A stretch of DNA of 64,000 bases. Source: Mobilicoccus sp032056465. GTDB lineage: Bacteria > Actinomycetota > Actinomycetes > Actinomycetales > Dermatophilaceae. A model generated the notes under the pieces. The model did no database searches, was not told the origin of the DNA, and saw only the letters and a list, made by a program, of their open reading frames with translations. The position numbers and the translations under genes are program-made. The DNA lies in assembly GCF_032056465.1 (NCBI RefSeq), contig NZ_DAMBCL010000001.1; one strand, 5' to 3'. Shown here piece after piece: positions 44,188-52,445 of the stretch; position 1 is the first letter of the stretch; every line of letters starts with the position of its first letter.

Positions 44188-44254
44188 GGGACACCTCCGC
44201 CTGGGGCCGGGCGGCGGGCCCGGAGCTCTCCGACATCATCGGCCACCGAGGTCC

Positions 44255-44282
44255 GGAATTGAGTTCTGATTTGGTCAATTCC
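44255..44282. promoter_or_regulatory. 28-bp inverted repeat, operator-like
   Basis: GGAATTGA (44255-44262) and TCAATTCC (44275-44282) are perfect inverted arms with a 12-base spacer, in an AT-rich pocket upstream of the gene starting at 44187. On the minus strand the right arm contains TTGACC, a -35-like box, so a bound dimer would block RNA polymerase. Confidence 0.6.
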
Positions 44283-44361
44283 TCGGGCGGGTCTCGGGGC
44301 AATCCCGTTGAACCAGAACGCGATAGAGCGACCCACGGCTCAGCGGCACGGCGGCTCCGGC

Positions 44362-45240
44362 TCAGCTGCGGAGGTGCACGACGACACCGCGACCCAGGTT
44401 GGGCGGGCGGTGCCATCGGGTGAGGGCCTCCCCGGCGACACGGAGGGCGTGAACCTCGTGCCTCCCGCCGAGGAGGCCGAGCGTCGTGGCGGCGGGGACG
44501 TCGACGGCCAGGTCCCGGATCAACGCCCGCAGCGCCGCGTCGTCGAGGAGCCGATCCCGCAGCACCGCGGCGGGTGACCCGGGCAGGCCACCGGCTCGCA
44601 GCGCCTCGAGCACGGCCCGGGCCCGTTCGTGACGGGCGGCGTCCGGGGGCAGCGTCGGCCCGGTCCCGGAGACCGTGAGTCGGAGGTGGGCGCGCAACGC
44701 GAGGCGGGGCAGCTCGGGGGTGACGTCCTCGACCGCGGCATGGAGCAACCGGCGCGACGTGCCCTCCTGGGGAGGCGCGCCGCCGTCGTCGGCGTGGAGC
44801 CAGTCGTCGAGGTCGAGCATGCCCGTCGCGGCGACGACGCGGGTGGCGCGCTCGCGCAGGGCATGACGGCCGAGAGCGGCCAGGCGATCGACGGCGTCCT
44901 CGGCGGCGAGCTCGGTGCGTTGCACGGCGGTGAGCCGGATGCCTGTCGCGTCCTGCCAGGCCGTGACGACGTCGATCGCCGTCGGAGGGGTGGGGAGGAC
45001 CGAGCCGGCACGCAGCCGCATCCACAGCATGTCGAGGTCGGTGATCGGGTCGGACGAGGAGGCGGTGCGCCGATCTCCGAGGAGCGTGGCGACCTGGTGA
45101 CGCACGTCGGCGGGGCCGCGGTGGAGGTCACGGCACAGACGGGTCGGCGGGAGGCCCGCCTGCAGGCCGGTGACGAGGCGCCGCTGATCGAGGGACGACC
45201 ACGGTCGTCGCGCACCGATCTCCCGCTCGTTCACCAGCAC
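44362..45240 (-). CDS. Unknown 292-residue protein with N-terminal HTH-like segment
   Basis: Residues 15-55 (SSLDQRRLVTGLQAGLPPTRLCRDLHRGPADVRHQVATLLGD) read like a helix-turn-helix. The rest is helical Ala/Leu/Arg-rich (RLAALGRHALRERATRVVAATGM, LPRLALRAHLRLTVSG, RARAVLEALRAGGLPGSPAAVLRD). No signal peptide. The GTG at 45240 follows GGTGAGGC. It may be a regulator, perhaps controlling the neighbouring gene, but there is no named family. Confidence 0.45.
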   Translation of the reverse strand: MLVNEREIGARRPWSSLDQRRLVTGLQAGLPPTRLCRDLHRGPADVRHQVATLLGDRRTASSSDPITDLDMLWMRLRAGSVLPTPPTAIDVVTAWQDATGIRLTAVQRTELAAEDAVDRLAALGRHALRERATRVVAATGMLDLDDWLHADDGGAPPQEGTSRRLLHAAVEDVTPELPRLALRAHLRLTVSGTGPTLPPDAARHERARAVLEALRAGGLPGSPAAVLRDRLLDDAALRALIRDLAVDVPAATTLGLLGGRHEVHALRVAGEALTRWHRPPNLGRGVVVHLRS

Positions 45241-45388
45241 GCCTCACCGCCTGTTCGACGGGCGAGCCATCCCGCCCCGCTCGTCCCGCCCGCGGGCCGC
45301 AACCTACCCGCGCATCCTGCGCGCCACCACTGGCCGTGGGGCATCCGGAGCGGCACAGTGGTGTCCCCACATCCCCGCAGGAGGAGCC

Positions 45389-46042
45389 ATGACCCCGACC
45401 CGTCGTCTCATCACGATCGCCTTCGCCGTGGCCCTCGTCCCCCCGCTCGGGGCTTGCGGGGAGGGCGGATTCGGGGACTTCATCAGCGGCAGCGGCTCAG
45501 CGAACACGGCGTCGCCGACCCCCACGGCGGGGTCGCCCTCGACGGGGGAGGCCCTCGGTACGCCGAGCCCCGCCACGCCGAGCGGCTCCGGGGCCGAGAC
45601 GGGGATGTCGCCGAGCCCGGACGAACCGACGGTCGAGCCGTCGATGTCACCGGGATCGGTCTCGCCCGGATCGACGGCGACGGGCTCGCCCACCTCGACC
45701 GGGTCGGTGGCGCCGACGACCGCGGCCCCCACCGGTTCGCAGGGCGGTGCCGTCCAGGTGGACGGCCGCACCATCCAGGGTGTACCCGACGGCCTCGCGT
45801 TCCCCTCCGGATCCAAGGTGGAGGGCACGAACGCCTTCGAAGGGGGTGGCGGCTCGGTCGTGCTGTCCGCTCCCGCCGAGGACACGGTGTTCGCCTACTA
45901 TCGGTCCACGCTGCCGGGCGCGGGCTATCGGGTCGTCAGCGACACCGACGGGCTCCTCGCCTTCACCGGCCAGGGTTTCCGGGGCACGGTCGTCGGCACC
46001 GGCACGGGCGCGGTCCTCACGTGGTCGCCGGCGAAGGACTGA
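45389..46042 (+). CDS. Lipoprotein with Ser/Thr/Pro linker and small C-terminal domain
   Basis: A 217-residue lipoprotein: hydrophobic leader ending VPPLGAC (lipobox, lipidated Cys). Residues 25-115 are Ser/Thr/Pro/Gly-rich. The C-terminal domain (residues 120-217) shows AFPSGSKVEGTNAFEGGGGSVVLSAPAEDTVFAYYRSTLPGAGYRVVSDTDGLLAF, the pattern of a small beta-rich fold that carries a sensor or adhesion role. The ATG at 45389 has GGAGGAG ahead of it. It is divergent from the HTH-like gene at 44362. Confidence 0.75.
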   Translation: MTPTRRLITIAFAVALVPPLGACGEGGFGDFISGSGSANTASPTPTAGSPSTGEALGTPSPATPSGSGAETGMSPSPDEPTVEPSMSPGSVSPGSTATGSPTSTGSVAPTTAAPTGSQGGAVQVDGRTIQGVPDGLAFPSGSKVEGTNAFEGGGGSVVLSAPAEDTVFAYYRSTLPGAGYRVVSDTDGLLAFTGQGFRGTVVGTGTGAVLTWSPAKD

Positions 46043-46115
46043 ACCCGTCTCACCTGCGACTTCGGCGGCCGTGCAACGAGGCCCGCGGCTTGCATTCCAG
46101 GCCGGTGGCCCGGAC

Positions 46116-46145
46116 TTGATCAGCCGTCCAGGACGGGCGTAAAAC
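46116..46145 (+). promoter_or_regulatory. Promoter-like TTGATC-18-TAAAAC
   Basis: A clean sigma-70-type pair at 46116-46121 and 46140-46145. A start would fall near 46152. No recognised gene lies downstream before the minus-strand oxidoreductase, so it may drive a small RNA. Confidence 0.5.
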
Positions 46146-46534
46146 TGTCGACGTGGCCAGCTCCGGCGGGTCGCGGGATCCGGCCCCTCTCGGAGCTCGC
46201 CACCGCTGCGGCGTGGTCTGCGGCGGATCCCTCGGGGCACGTCGCCGTCATGGGCGGCCTCTCGTCGGTGGTGACACCACACCCCGCCGGGCGTGGATCA
46301 TGACGACTCGGGACGGTCCTCCGGCGTCGCCGGGCGGGGACGCCGGAAGGCCCCCCGCTCCGTCCGATGAAGGGGTGGGGACCTCTCCATCATCGTGGGG
46401 AACGTGGTGCCGTGGCGGGCGCCCGGGGCGTCGAGGTGGGGATCGAGACGCGCCGGCGGCAGGGCGTCACGCCGGTGGGGACCGACGTGACGAGTTCTCC
46501 GGAGGGCACACGCTCTCACCGCGCAGGGATGATC

Positions 46535-46562
46535 GGGGGCGGCGATGGGGATCGCCGCCCCC
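46535..46562 (-). terminator. 12-bp perfect hairpin terminator
   Basis: GGGGGCGGCGAT (46535-46546), loop GGGG, ATCGCCGCCCCC (46551-46562). It follows the giant oxidoreductase stop (46578) on the minus strand by 16 bases. Confidence 0.85.
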
Positions 46563-46577
46563 GACTCCGTGCGGAGT

Positions 46578-49500
46578 TCAGCCCAGGGCGCGTCGCAGGA
46601 CCTCGGCGAGGTGGAGACCGGAACGGTCGGTGCCCTGCTCGATCTGGGTGCGGCAGGAGAAGCCGTCGGCGAGAACGAGGTCGTCACCGCCGCAGCAGTT
46701 CACCTTGGGGAAGAGCTCCCGCTCGCCGCAGGCCGTCGACACCTCGTAGTGGCCCGGTTCGAAGCCGAAGTTGCCGGCGAGTCCGCAACACCCGCCACCG
46801 ACCTCGTCGACGTCGACCCCGAGCCGTCGTAGGACCACCCGATCGGGTTCGTAGCTGCCCTTCGCCTTGAGGTGGCAGTGCACCTGCGCGACCGCAGCGG
46901 CGTCGAGCGTGCCGAACGGCCAGGTGGGGGTACGGCCGGCCCCGTGCGCCACCTGGGCATCGGCATCCTTCCCGGCCTGCGCCGCCGCCGGGTCGCTCTC
47001 GGCGTGCGGTGCCACGACCTGCGCGAGCGTGACGACGAGCTCGGCCAGACGATGCGCCCGCGGGTCGTCGGGGAGGAGTTCGTGGGCCTCGGTGAGCATC
47101 ACCGTGCACGACGGCTCGAGCCCGACGACGCGGTGTCCGGCCTCGAGGTGGGGTTCGAGGACACGGAGGGTTCGCCGCAGGACCGCCTTCGTGACGTCGA
47201 GCTGCCCCGTCGAATGCCAGGTGAGCCCGCAGCACACCCGGCCCTCCGGCACGACGACGTCGTACCCGAGGGCCTCGAGGACCTCGACCGCGGCGATGCC
47301 GACGTGGGGGGACAGGTGGTTGGTGAACGTGTCCGGCCAGAGGACGAGGGTCTCGGCGGCGTCCGTCGTGCCCGGCGAATCCACCGTGCCGGCCGCGGCC
47401 GTGCTTCGAGACGGTCCGTCGACGAGCGGCGCGGCGCCCGCGACGCCCGTGGCCGTGACCGCGGGGTCGGCGCGGCCCTGACCCGTGTCGTCGGCGTCGG
47501 GCATGTCGGCTGTCGGTTCCGTGGCCGCGGGGGTCTCGCTCCTCCGGGGGTGGAGGTCCTGCCCGGCTCTCGAGACGGCGGGGGTGGGGTCGTCGACGGC
47601 CGTGCTCGCATCGGCGGGAGTGGTGAGATCGACCGAGGCGGTGGGATCGACCGACCCCCGAGTGAGCATGGCGGACGCGTCGGCGGGCGCTCCGGTCGGG
47701 GTGCGCTGCGGGCCGCTGTCGACGCGGTGCTCGTCGTCACCGGTCCCGTTCGTGAGGTCCGCTGACGTGGGCGACTCCCCGGGGCGGAGTGGCGCCACGC
47801 GGCGGGCCCGTTCGGCGAACCATGACGTGAACGAGAGGTGTTCGGCGAAGGAGATCATGCGCCGCCGCGACTCGACGCCGGCGGCCCTCATGACGGCGAC
47901 CTCGATCGGCCGCACGCTCATGACCCGGTTGATGGCGCGGCCCAGACCGAGCGTGGTGACGGCGGTGGCGGCGAGCGGCAGCCACCCCATCGAGTAATGC
48001 GCGAACGGGCGCAGCCGACCTCGGTAGTGGTGGTGGAGGAACTCCGCCTTGTACGTCGCCATGTCGACGTTGACCGGGCACTCCGTCGCGCAGGCCTTGC
48101 AGGACAGACACAGATCGAGCGCGTCGCGGACGGCCTCGCTGCGCCATCCGTCCTCGAGGAACTCTCCGCGCAGCATCTCCGCGAGGACCCGGGACCGGCC
48201 ACGCGTCGTCGCCACCTCGTCGCGGGTGGCCTGGTAGCTCGGGCACATCGCGCCGGCGTCCGAGCGGCAGGCCCCGACGCCGACGCACCGGTTGACGGCC
48301 GAGGCGATGTCGCCGCCGTCGCGGGTGAGCGCATGCACCGGAATGACGAGGTTGGTGCGGATGCCCGGCCCGGGACGCACGTCGGCGTCGATGGGCTCCG
48401 GGTCGACGAGCACGCCGGGGTTGAGGACGTTCTCGGGGTCGAAGATCGCCTTGAACCGGGCGAACAGCGCGAGCATCTGCGGGGAGTACATGCGTGAGAG
48501 CAGTTCGGAGCGCGCCCGTCCGTCGCCGTGCTCCCCGGAGACCGACCCGCCGTGGCGCGCCACGAGGTCGGCGGCCGCCTCGATGAACTCGCGGTACCCC
48601 GCCATGCCCTCGGGGGTGCCGAGCTCGAAGTCGATGCGAACGTGGATGCACCCCTCGCCGAAGTGACCGAACGGGATGCCCGCGAGACCCTGGCGCGCCA
48701 TGAGGGCGTAGAGCTCGCGCAGGTACTCGGCGAGGTGTTCGGCGGGGACGGCGGAGTCCTCCCAGCCGGGCCACGCCTCGCCGCCGTCGGCACGGCGGGT
48801 GGCGATGCCGGCGGCGGCCTCGCGGATACCCCACAGGGTTCGGCTCTCGGTGCGGTCGTCGACGACGCGGACGCTCTCGGTGCCCTGCACGTCGGCCGTG
48901 GCGACGAGCTCCCGCGCGCGCGCCTGCGCCTCCTCAATGGTGTCGCCGCCCACCTCGCAGTACAGCCACGCGGCACCCCTCGGAAGGGTCGATCCCGCGT
49001 TCTGCTGACCGGGGCGAGTGCGCAGCGCCGCGATGAGGTCGCCGCCCATCCCCTCGATCGTCGTGACCCCGGGCAGACGCAGGCGGGACGCGTCCGCCGC
49101 GGCGAGGAACACGTCCTCATACCCGAGAACGACGAGGACGGTGGCCGCCGGTGGTGCGACCAACGACACCGTGAGCTGCGTGAACACCCCGCACGTGCCC
49201 TCAGTTCCCGCGAGCGCCTTCGCGACGTCGAAGCCGTGCTCCGGCAGGAGGTAGTGCAGACCGTAGCCCGACACCTGGCGGGGGAACCGGCCGAGCTCGG
49301 CGCGGATGAGGTCCTCGTTCTGCGCGACGAGCGCGCGCAGGTCGGCCTCGATGCGAGGGTCGCTGCACCCGCCTCGCGTCGCCTCGACCTCACGGCCGTC
49401 GGCGAGCACCATGCGGACCGCGACGAGGTTCTCCGCCGAGGTGCCCCACGCGACGGAATGCGACCCGCACGCGTTGTTCGCGACCATGCCGCCGATTGTG

Positions 49501-49922
49501 CAGCGGGAGTGCGTCGAGGGGTCCGGGCCGTACGTGAGGCCGTACCCGGCGGCGGCGACCTTGAGCGCGTCGCACACGACGCCGGGCTCGACGGTGGCCG
49601 TGCCGTGGGCCGCGTCGACGCCGATGCCGGTGAGATGCCGACTCGTGTCGATGACCAGGCCCGTACCGATCGCGTTGCCCGCGACCGACGTCCCTCCTCC
49701 GCGCGAGGTGATCGAGAGTCCCTGCGCGCGAGCCCACCTCACGGCCTCGGAGACGGCTGCCACGGTGCGTGGTTCGACGACGCCCGCGGGCACCCGGCGG
49801 TAGATCGAGGCGTCGCTGACGTAGGCGGCGCGGGTGGCGGCGTCGGTGCGCAGGCCCGGCAGGCCCTGGGGGCTCTCACGCCGGGGCGGCGAGAGGCGGG
49901 AGAGCAGGGGGAGAGGGCTCAC
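46578..49922 (-). CDS. Fused FAD-linked oxidase / Fe-S / CCG-domain dehydrogenase
   Basis: An 1114-residue enzyme resembling D-lactate/glycolate-type dehydrogenases. Residues 50-480: VAO-type FAD domain (SITSRGGGTSVAGNAIG, TIGGMVANNACGSHS). Residues 480-760: HFGEGCIHVRIDF, then two Cys-rich clusters C-x5-C (MCPSYQATRDEVATTRGR) and CLSCKACATECPVN for 4Fe-4S centres. Residues about 760-880: low-complexity linker. C-terminal CCG-type iron-sulfur domain: VCCGLTWHSTGQLD, LEPSCTVMLTEA, GGGCCGLAGNFGFE, ADGFSCRTQIEQG. The GTG at 49922 follows GGAGG. It likely oxidises a 2-hydroxyacid and passes electrons to the respiratory chain; the substrate is not provable. Confidence 0.88.
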   Translation of the reverse strand: MSPLPLLSRLSPPRRESPQGLPGLRTDAATRAAYVSDASIYRRVPAGVVEPRTVAAVSEAVRWARAQGLSITSRGGGTSVAGNAIGTGLVIDTSRHLTGIGVDAAHGTATVEPGVVCDALKVAAAGYGLTYGPDPSTHSRCTIGGMVANNACGSHSVAWGTSAENLVAVRMVLADGREVEATRGGCSDPRIEADLRALVAQNEDLIRAELGRFPRQVSGYGLHYLLPEHGFDVAKALAGTEGTCGVFTQLTVSLVAPPAATVLVVLGYEDVFLAAADASRLRLPGVTTIEGMGGDLIAALRTRPGQQNAGSTLPRGAAWLYCEVGGDTIEEAQARARELVATADVQGTESVRVVDDRTESRTLWGIREAAAGIATRRADGGEAWPGWEDSAVPAEHLAEYLRELYALMARQGLAGIPFGHFGEGCIHVRIDFELGTPEGMAGYREFIEAAADLVARHGGSVSGEHGDGRARSELLSRMYSPQMLALFARFKAIFDPENVLNPGVLVDPEPIDADVRPGPGIRTNLVIPVHALTRDGGDIASAVNRCVGVGACRSDAGAMCPSYQATRDEVATTRGRSRVLAEMLRGEFLEDGWRSEAVRDALDLCLSCKACATECPVNVDMATYKAEFLHHHYRGRLRPFAHYSMGWLPLAATAVTTLGLGRAINRVMSVRPIEVAVMRAAGVESRRRMISFAEHLSFTSWFAERARRVAPLRPGESPTSADLTNGTGDDEHRVDSGPQRTPTGAPADASAMLTRGSVDPTASVDLTTPADASTAVDDPTPAVSRAGQDLHPRRSETPAATEPTADMPDADDTGQGRADPAVTATGVAGAAPLVDGPSRSTAAAGTVDSPGTTDAAETLVLWPDTFTNHLSPHVGIAAVEVLEALGYDVVVPEGRVCCGLTWHSTGQLDVTKAVLRRTLRVLEPHLEAGHRVVGLEPSCTVMLTEAHELLPDDPRAHRLAELVVTLAQVVAPHAESDPAAAQAGKDADAQVAHGAGRTPTWPFGTLDAAAVAQVHCHLKAKGSYEPDRVVLRRLGVDVDEVGGGCCGLAGNFGFEPGHYEVSTACGERELFPKVNCCGGDDLVLADGFSCRTQIEQGTDRSGLHLAEVLRRALG

Positions 49923-50003
49923 GATTCCTCCGATCGACGCGGTCCTCAGACCGTACGTCGCCGCACCGACAGCCCGTCGGGCAGGTTCGTCACGTGAGCG
50001 GTC

Positions 50004-50024
50004 GGCCGGCGCAGGTGGCCGGCC
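50004..50024 (-). terminator. Short hairpin after repeat-protein gene
   Basis: GGCCGGC (50004-50010) pairs with GCCGGCC (50018-50024), loop seven bases, starting 28 bases past the stop at 50052. Moderate strength. Confidence 0.5.
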
Positions 50025-50051
50025 GGGCCCGGGCGCTCGGGCGGGGATCCG

Positions 50052-50672
50052 TCAGTTCGCGCCCAGGACGATCCGGGTGAGGGCCACGGTGAACGCGCCC
50101 ACCGACCCCTGCGTCGGCTTCGTCCTCGCCGCGGCGGCCGTCGTCGTCGCCGTCTTGGTGGCTTTGGTGACCTTGGCCGTCTTGGCCGTCTTGGCCGTCT
50201 TGGCCGTCTTGGCCGCCTTGGCCGCCTTGGTCGACTTCGCCGTGGCCTTCTTGCCGGTCACCGTCGCCGGAGTCGTCGCCTTCGCGTGCTTCGTCCCCGC
50301 CGCGCCCGTCGCCTTCGGGACGCTCTTGACGGCCTTCGTCTTCGTGGCCTTCGTCTTCGCGCCCTTCGTCGCGGCCTTCGTCGCGGCCTTCGTCGTTCCG
50401 GCCTGCGTCTTCGGGGCCTTGGTCCTCCCCTCGGTCGTGCCCGTCCCCGCCGCGGCCGCTCCGCCCGACGTCGTGGGGGCGTCGGTGGGCGCGGGCATGC
50501 AGGGGCCGCTGAGAGGACGTTCGGAGATGACGACGTCCTCGAATCCGGGCGTCACCGGAGGCGGCGGGAGGTCGTCGGCGGACGCGGAACCGGGTGCGAC
50601 GATCAGCGCGAGCAGGACGAGACCTGCGGTCGTCAGCAGGATGCGTCCGGTGCGCGGTGTCCCGAGCCTCAT
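50052..50672 (-). CDS. Secreted Lys/Ala/Thr-repeat protein, histone-H1-like tail
   Basis: A 206-residue protein. Residues 1-35 are a signal peptide (GRILLTTAGLVLLALIVAPGSASA, cleavage near ASA-DD). A short acidic/Pro region with one Cys follows (PPPPVTPGFEDVVISERPLSGPC), then a highly basic Lys-Ala-Thr repeat region, with the unit KTA repeated at 50170-50223. The ATG at 50672 is preferred because GAGGGGGAA precedes it and upstream codons add only hydrophilic residues. Such tails can bind DNA, acidic polymers or the cell wall. Function unknown. Confidence 0.65.
   Translation of the reverse strand: MRLGTPRTGRILLTTAGLVLLALIVAPGSASADDLPPPPVTPGFEDVVISERPLSGPCMPAPTDAPTTSGGAAAAGTGTTEGRTKAPKTQAGTTKAATKAATKGAKTKATKTKAVKSVPKATGAAGTKHAKATTPATVTGKKATAKSTKAAKAAKTAKTAKTAKTAKVTKATKTATTTAAAARTKPTQGSVGAFTVALTRIVLGAN
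50170..50223. repeat. 9-bp tandem repeats encoding Lys-Thr-Ala
   Basis: GTCTTGGCC is repeated perfectly at 50179, 50188, 50197 and 50206, flanked by near-copies, within the Lys-rich protein gene. It keeps the frame when copies change. Confidence 0.9.
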
Positions 50673-51144
50673 GGTTCCCCCTCGTGAAGACCCCACCCGG
50701 GGTGCCTCACCTCGGTGCGTCGACGTGCCGACTCTGCCGTCTCCCGGATGGGCGTCGACCCGTGCCGGCCGTCGATGTGAATCCTTGTCGCGTGGCGTCG
50801 CCGTCCGCGACTCGACGGGCGTCCGGATCGGACGCCCACTCCTCAGGGTGCCGGGGAGATCACCATCAGGATCCCGGTCGTCTCGCCCAGCGGACCTTTG
50901 AGTGCTCCCGGATGTGATCTACGTCTCAGTGCGCCTCGAGATCGTGTGGGAGACAGGCATCTTGGACCGGATGTTCTGGACGTTCGTCCTGGACGTACGC
51001 AACCCCCGTGACGCTGCCGCGGCGCGCGGCGATAACGTCGCCGAAGCAGCGGGGCGGCCGAGGGGGATCCGTGAGGCGCCGGGGGAGGCGCGGGGGACGC
51101 GTCGGCCGGTACCCGCACCGCACCTGCCGTGAAAGGACCTCTTC
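50673..51144. other. 472-bp region upstream of the third GH26-like gene
   Basis: No gene is supported. The area 50895-51030 is AT-richer. CTGGACGT-T/A-CG occurs twice with 13-base spacing (50976-50986, 50989-50999), perhaps a binding site. TTGAGT near 50899 may be a -35 box. Ends with AAAGGA before the GTG. Confidence 0.4.
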
Positions 51145-52329
51145 GTGAAACGACTCGTCGTCTCCGCCGTCGCCGTGGCACTGGCCGCACCCACCGCGCT
51201 GCTCGTTCCCACCGGCGCCTCGGCGTCCGCCGCGTCCGCCACCGGGATGAGCGTCTCCGCCGCAGGGACGGGGGCGGTGTCCTCGACGGCCTCGAGGGGA
51301 TCGTTCGAGTCGCTCGAGTCCTTCGAGTCACGCGCGGTGTCGGAGGCGCTCGCCGCGCCCGGCGCGACCACGGGGCCCTGGCGTGGGCGGCCGGGTCAGA
51401 TGGCCCGCCGGTACCTCGGGACGCCGAAGTCGGGACTGCCCTGGCACAGCGGGGCATGGACCGGGGAGTACATGAGCGCCCGCAACGCCACCAAGTGGGG
51501 CACGTGGCGGGGGCGCCCCTCGGACGCGACGCCCACGTTCCCGGAGTGGCGCACCTGGCGCGACCTCGAGACGTCCGACTGGCACGTGTCCACCTACCAG
51601 GGCTTCAAGGGCACGCTCGTGTACGGCCTGCCGATGCTGCCCAAGAACGCCAAGCCCGCGCAGTTGCGCGACGTGGCGAAGGGCAAGCACGACAAGACCT
51701 ACCGCACCATCGCGCGCCAGCTCCGCACGAAGTACAAGAGCGGCAAGGTCGTCGTCCGCATCGGCTGGGAGGCCAACGGGTCGTGGATGTCGTTCCGCAC
51801 CACGTATGCCCAGGCGCCGCAGTACCGCGCCGCGTACCGCCGCATCGCCAAGGTCGTCAAGAAGGAGTTCCCGCAGGCCGTCATCGACTTCGACATCAAC
51901 TGCGGGACGCGGCTGCCCGGTCAGCGCACCCGTCTCGACTCCCTCACCCGCCTCTACCCGGGTGACGACGTCGTCGACCTCATCGGCTGCGACACCTACG
52001 ACTGGGACGTCCTCAAGGCCCGCTCCGAGCGCGAGTGGCGTCAGGCGTTGCGGCCCAGGAACTCGGTCGGCATCCAGGACGTCGCCGACTTCGCCCGAGC
52101 CCGCCGCAAGGGTCTCTCCTTCCCCGAATGGGGCCTCACCCATGCCTACGACGGCTACGGCGACAACCCCTTCTACGTGCGCAAGATGCACGCGTTCTTC
52201 CGGGCCAACAGCGACGTGCTCGTGCTCGAGAACTACTTCAACGTGCCCGATCAGCACATGAAGAACTCGCTGTGGAACGTGCGACCCCAGAACCCCAGGG
52301 CCGGTGCGGAGTACCGACGCCTCTGGTGA
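51145..52329 (+). CDS. Secreted GH26-like glycoside hydrolase
   Basis: A 394-residue protein with a Sec signal peptide (residues 1-30). A Ser/Ala-rich spacer (residues 31-80) is followed by a TIM-barrel domain: MARRYLGTPKSG, GTLVYGLPMLPKN, VVVRIGWEANGSW (acid/base candidate E209), VIDFDINCG, YPGDDVVDLIGCDTYDW, GLSFPEWGLTHAY (nucleophile candidate E328), VLVLENYFNVPDQHMK. Both Glu are kept, unlike in the protein at 33617. GH26 members hydrolyse beta-mannan or related polysaccharides. The GTG at 51145 follows AAAGGA. It ends at a hairpin against nitronate monooxygenase. Confidence 0.85.
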   Translation: MKRLVVSAVAVALAAPTALLVPTGASASAASATGMSVSAAGTGAVSSTASRGSFESLESFESRAVSEALAAPGATTGPWRGRPGQMARRYLGTPKSGLPWHSGAWTGEYMSARNATKWGTWRGRPSDATPTFPEWRTWRDLETSDWHVSTYQGFKGTLVYGLPMLPKNAKPAQLRDVAKGKHDKTYRTIARQLRTKYKSGKVVVRIGWEANGSWMSFRTTYAQAPQYRAAYRRIAKVVKKEFPQAVIDFDINCGTRLPGQRTRLDSLTRLYPGDDVVDLIGCDTYDWDVLKARSEREWRQALRPRNSVGIQDVADFARARRKGLSFPEWGLTHAYDGYGDNPFYVRKMHAFFRANSDVLVLENYFNVPDQHMKNSLWNVRPQNPRAGAEYRRLW

Positions 52330-52414
52330 GGCGGGGCGACCCGCCGACGCGGTCACCGGGCACGGGGAGGCCGCGGTGACCTCGCGCGCCCCCGGGGCGG
52401 ACACGGCCGCCCTC

Positions 52415-52445
52415 GACCCGCCGGCCCCTCGGGGCCCGGCGGGTC
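52415..52445. terminator. Bidirectional hairpin between convergent genes
   Basis: GACCCGCCGG (52415-52424) pairs with CCGGCGGGTC (52436-52445), with CCCC/GGGG inside. The right arm touches the stop codon of the minus gene at 52444. Confidence 0.75.

Larger units (their letters stand above)
46043..46577. other. 535-bp gap with promoter-like pair and terminator
   Basis: No protein gene is supported. A TTGATC-N18-TAAAAC promoter candidate lies at 46116-46145 and a strong hairpin at 46535-46562. A frame opening at GTG 46153 has Arg/Gly/Pro-rich content unlike real proteins here, so an untranslated RNA of roughly 400 bases is as likely as nothing. Confidence 0.45.

Noticed and set aside
46153..46749. 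GTG-initiated frame after the promoter-like pair
   Set aside because: Runs into the convergent oxidoreductase, has Arg/Gly/Pro shadow composition and ignores the terminator. Kept only as a possible RNA.
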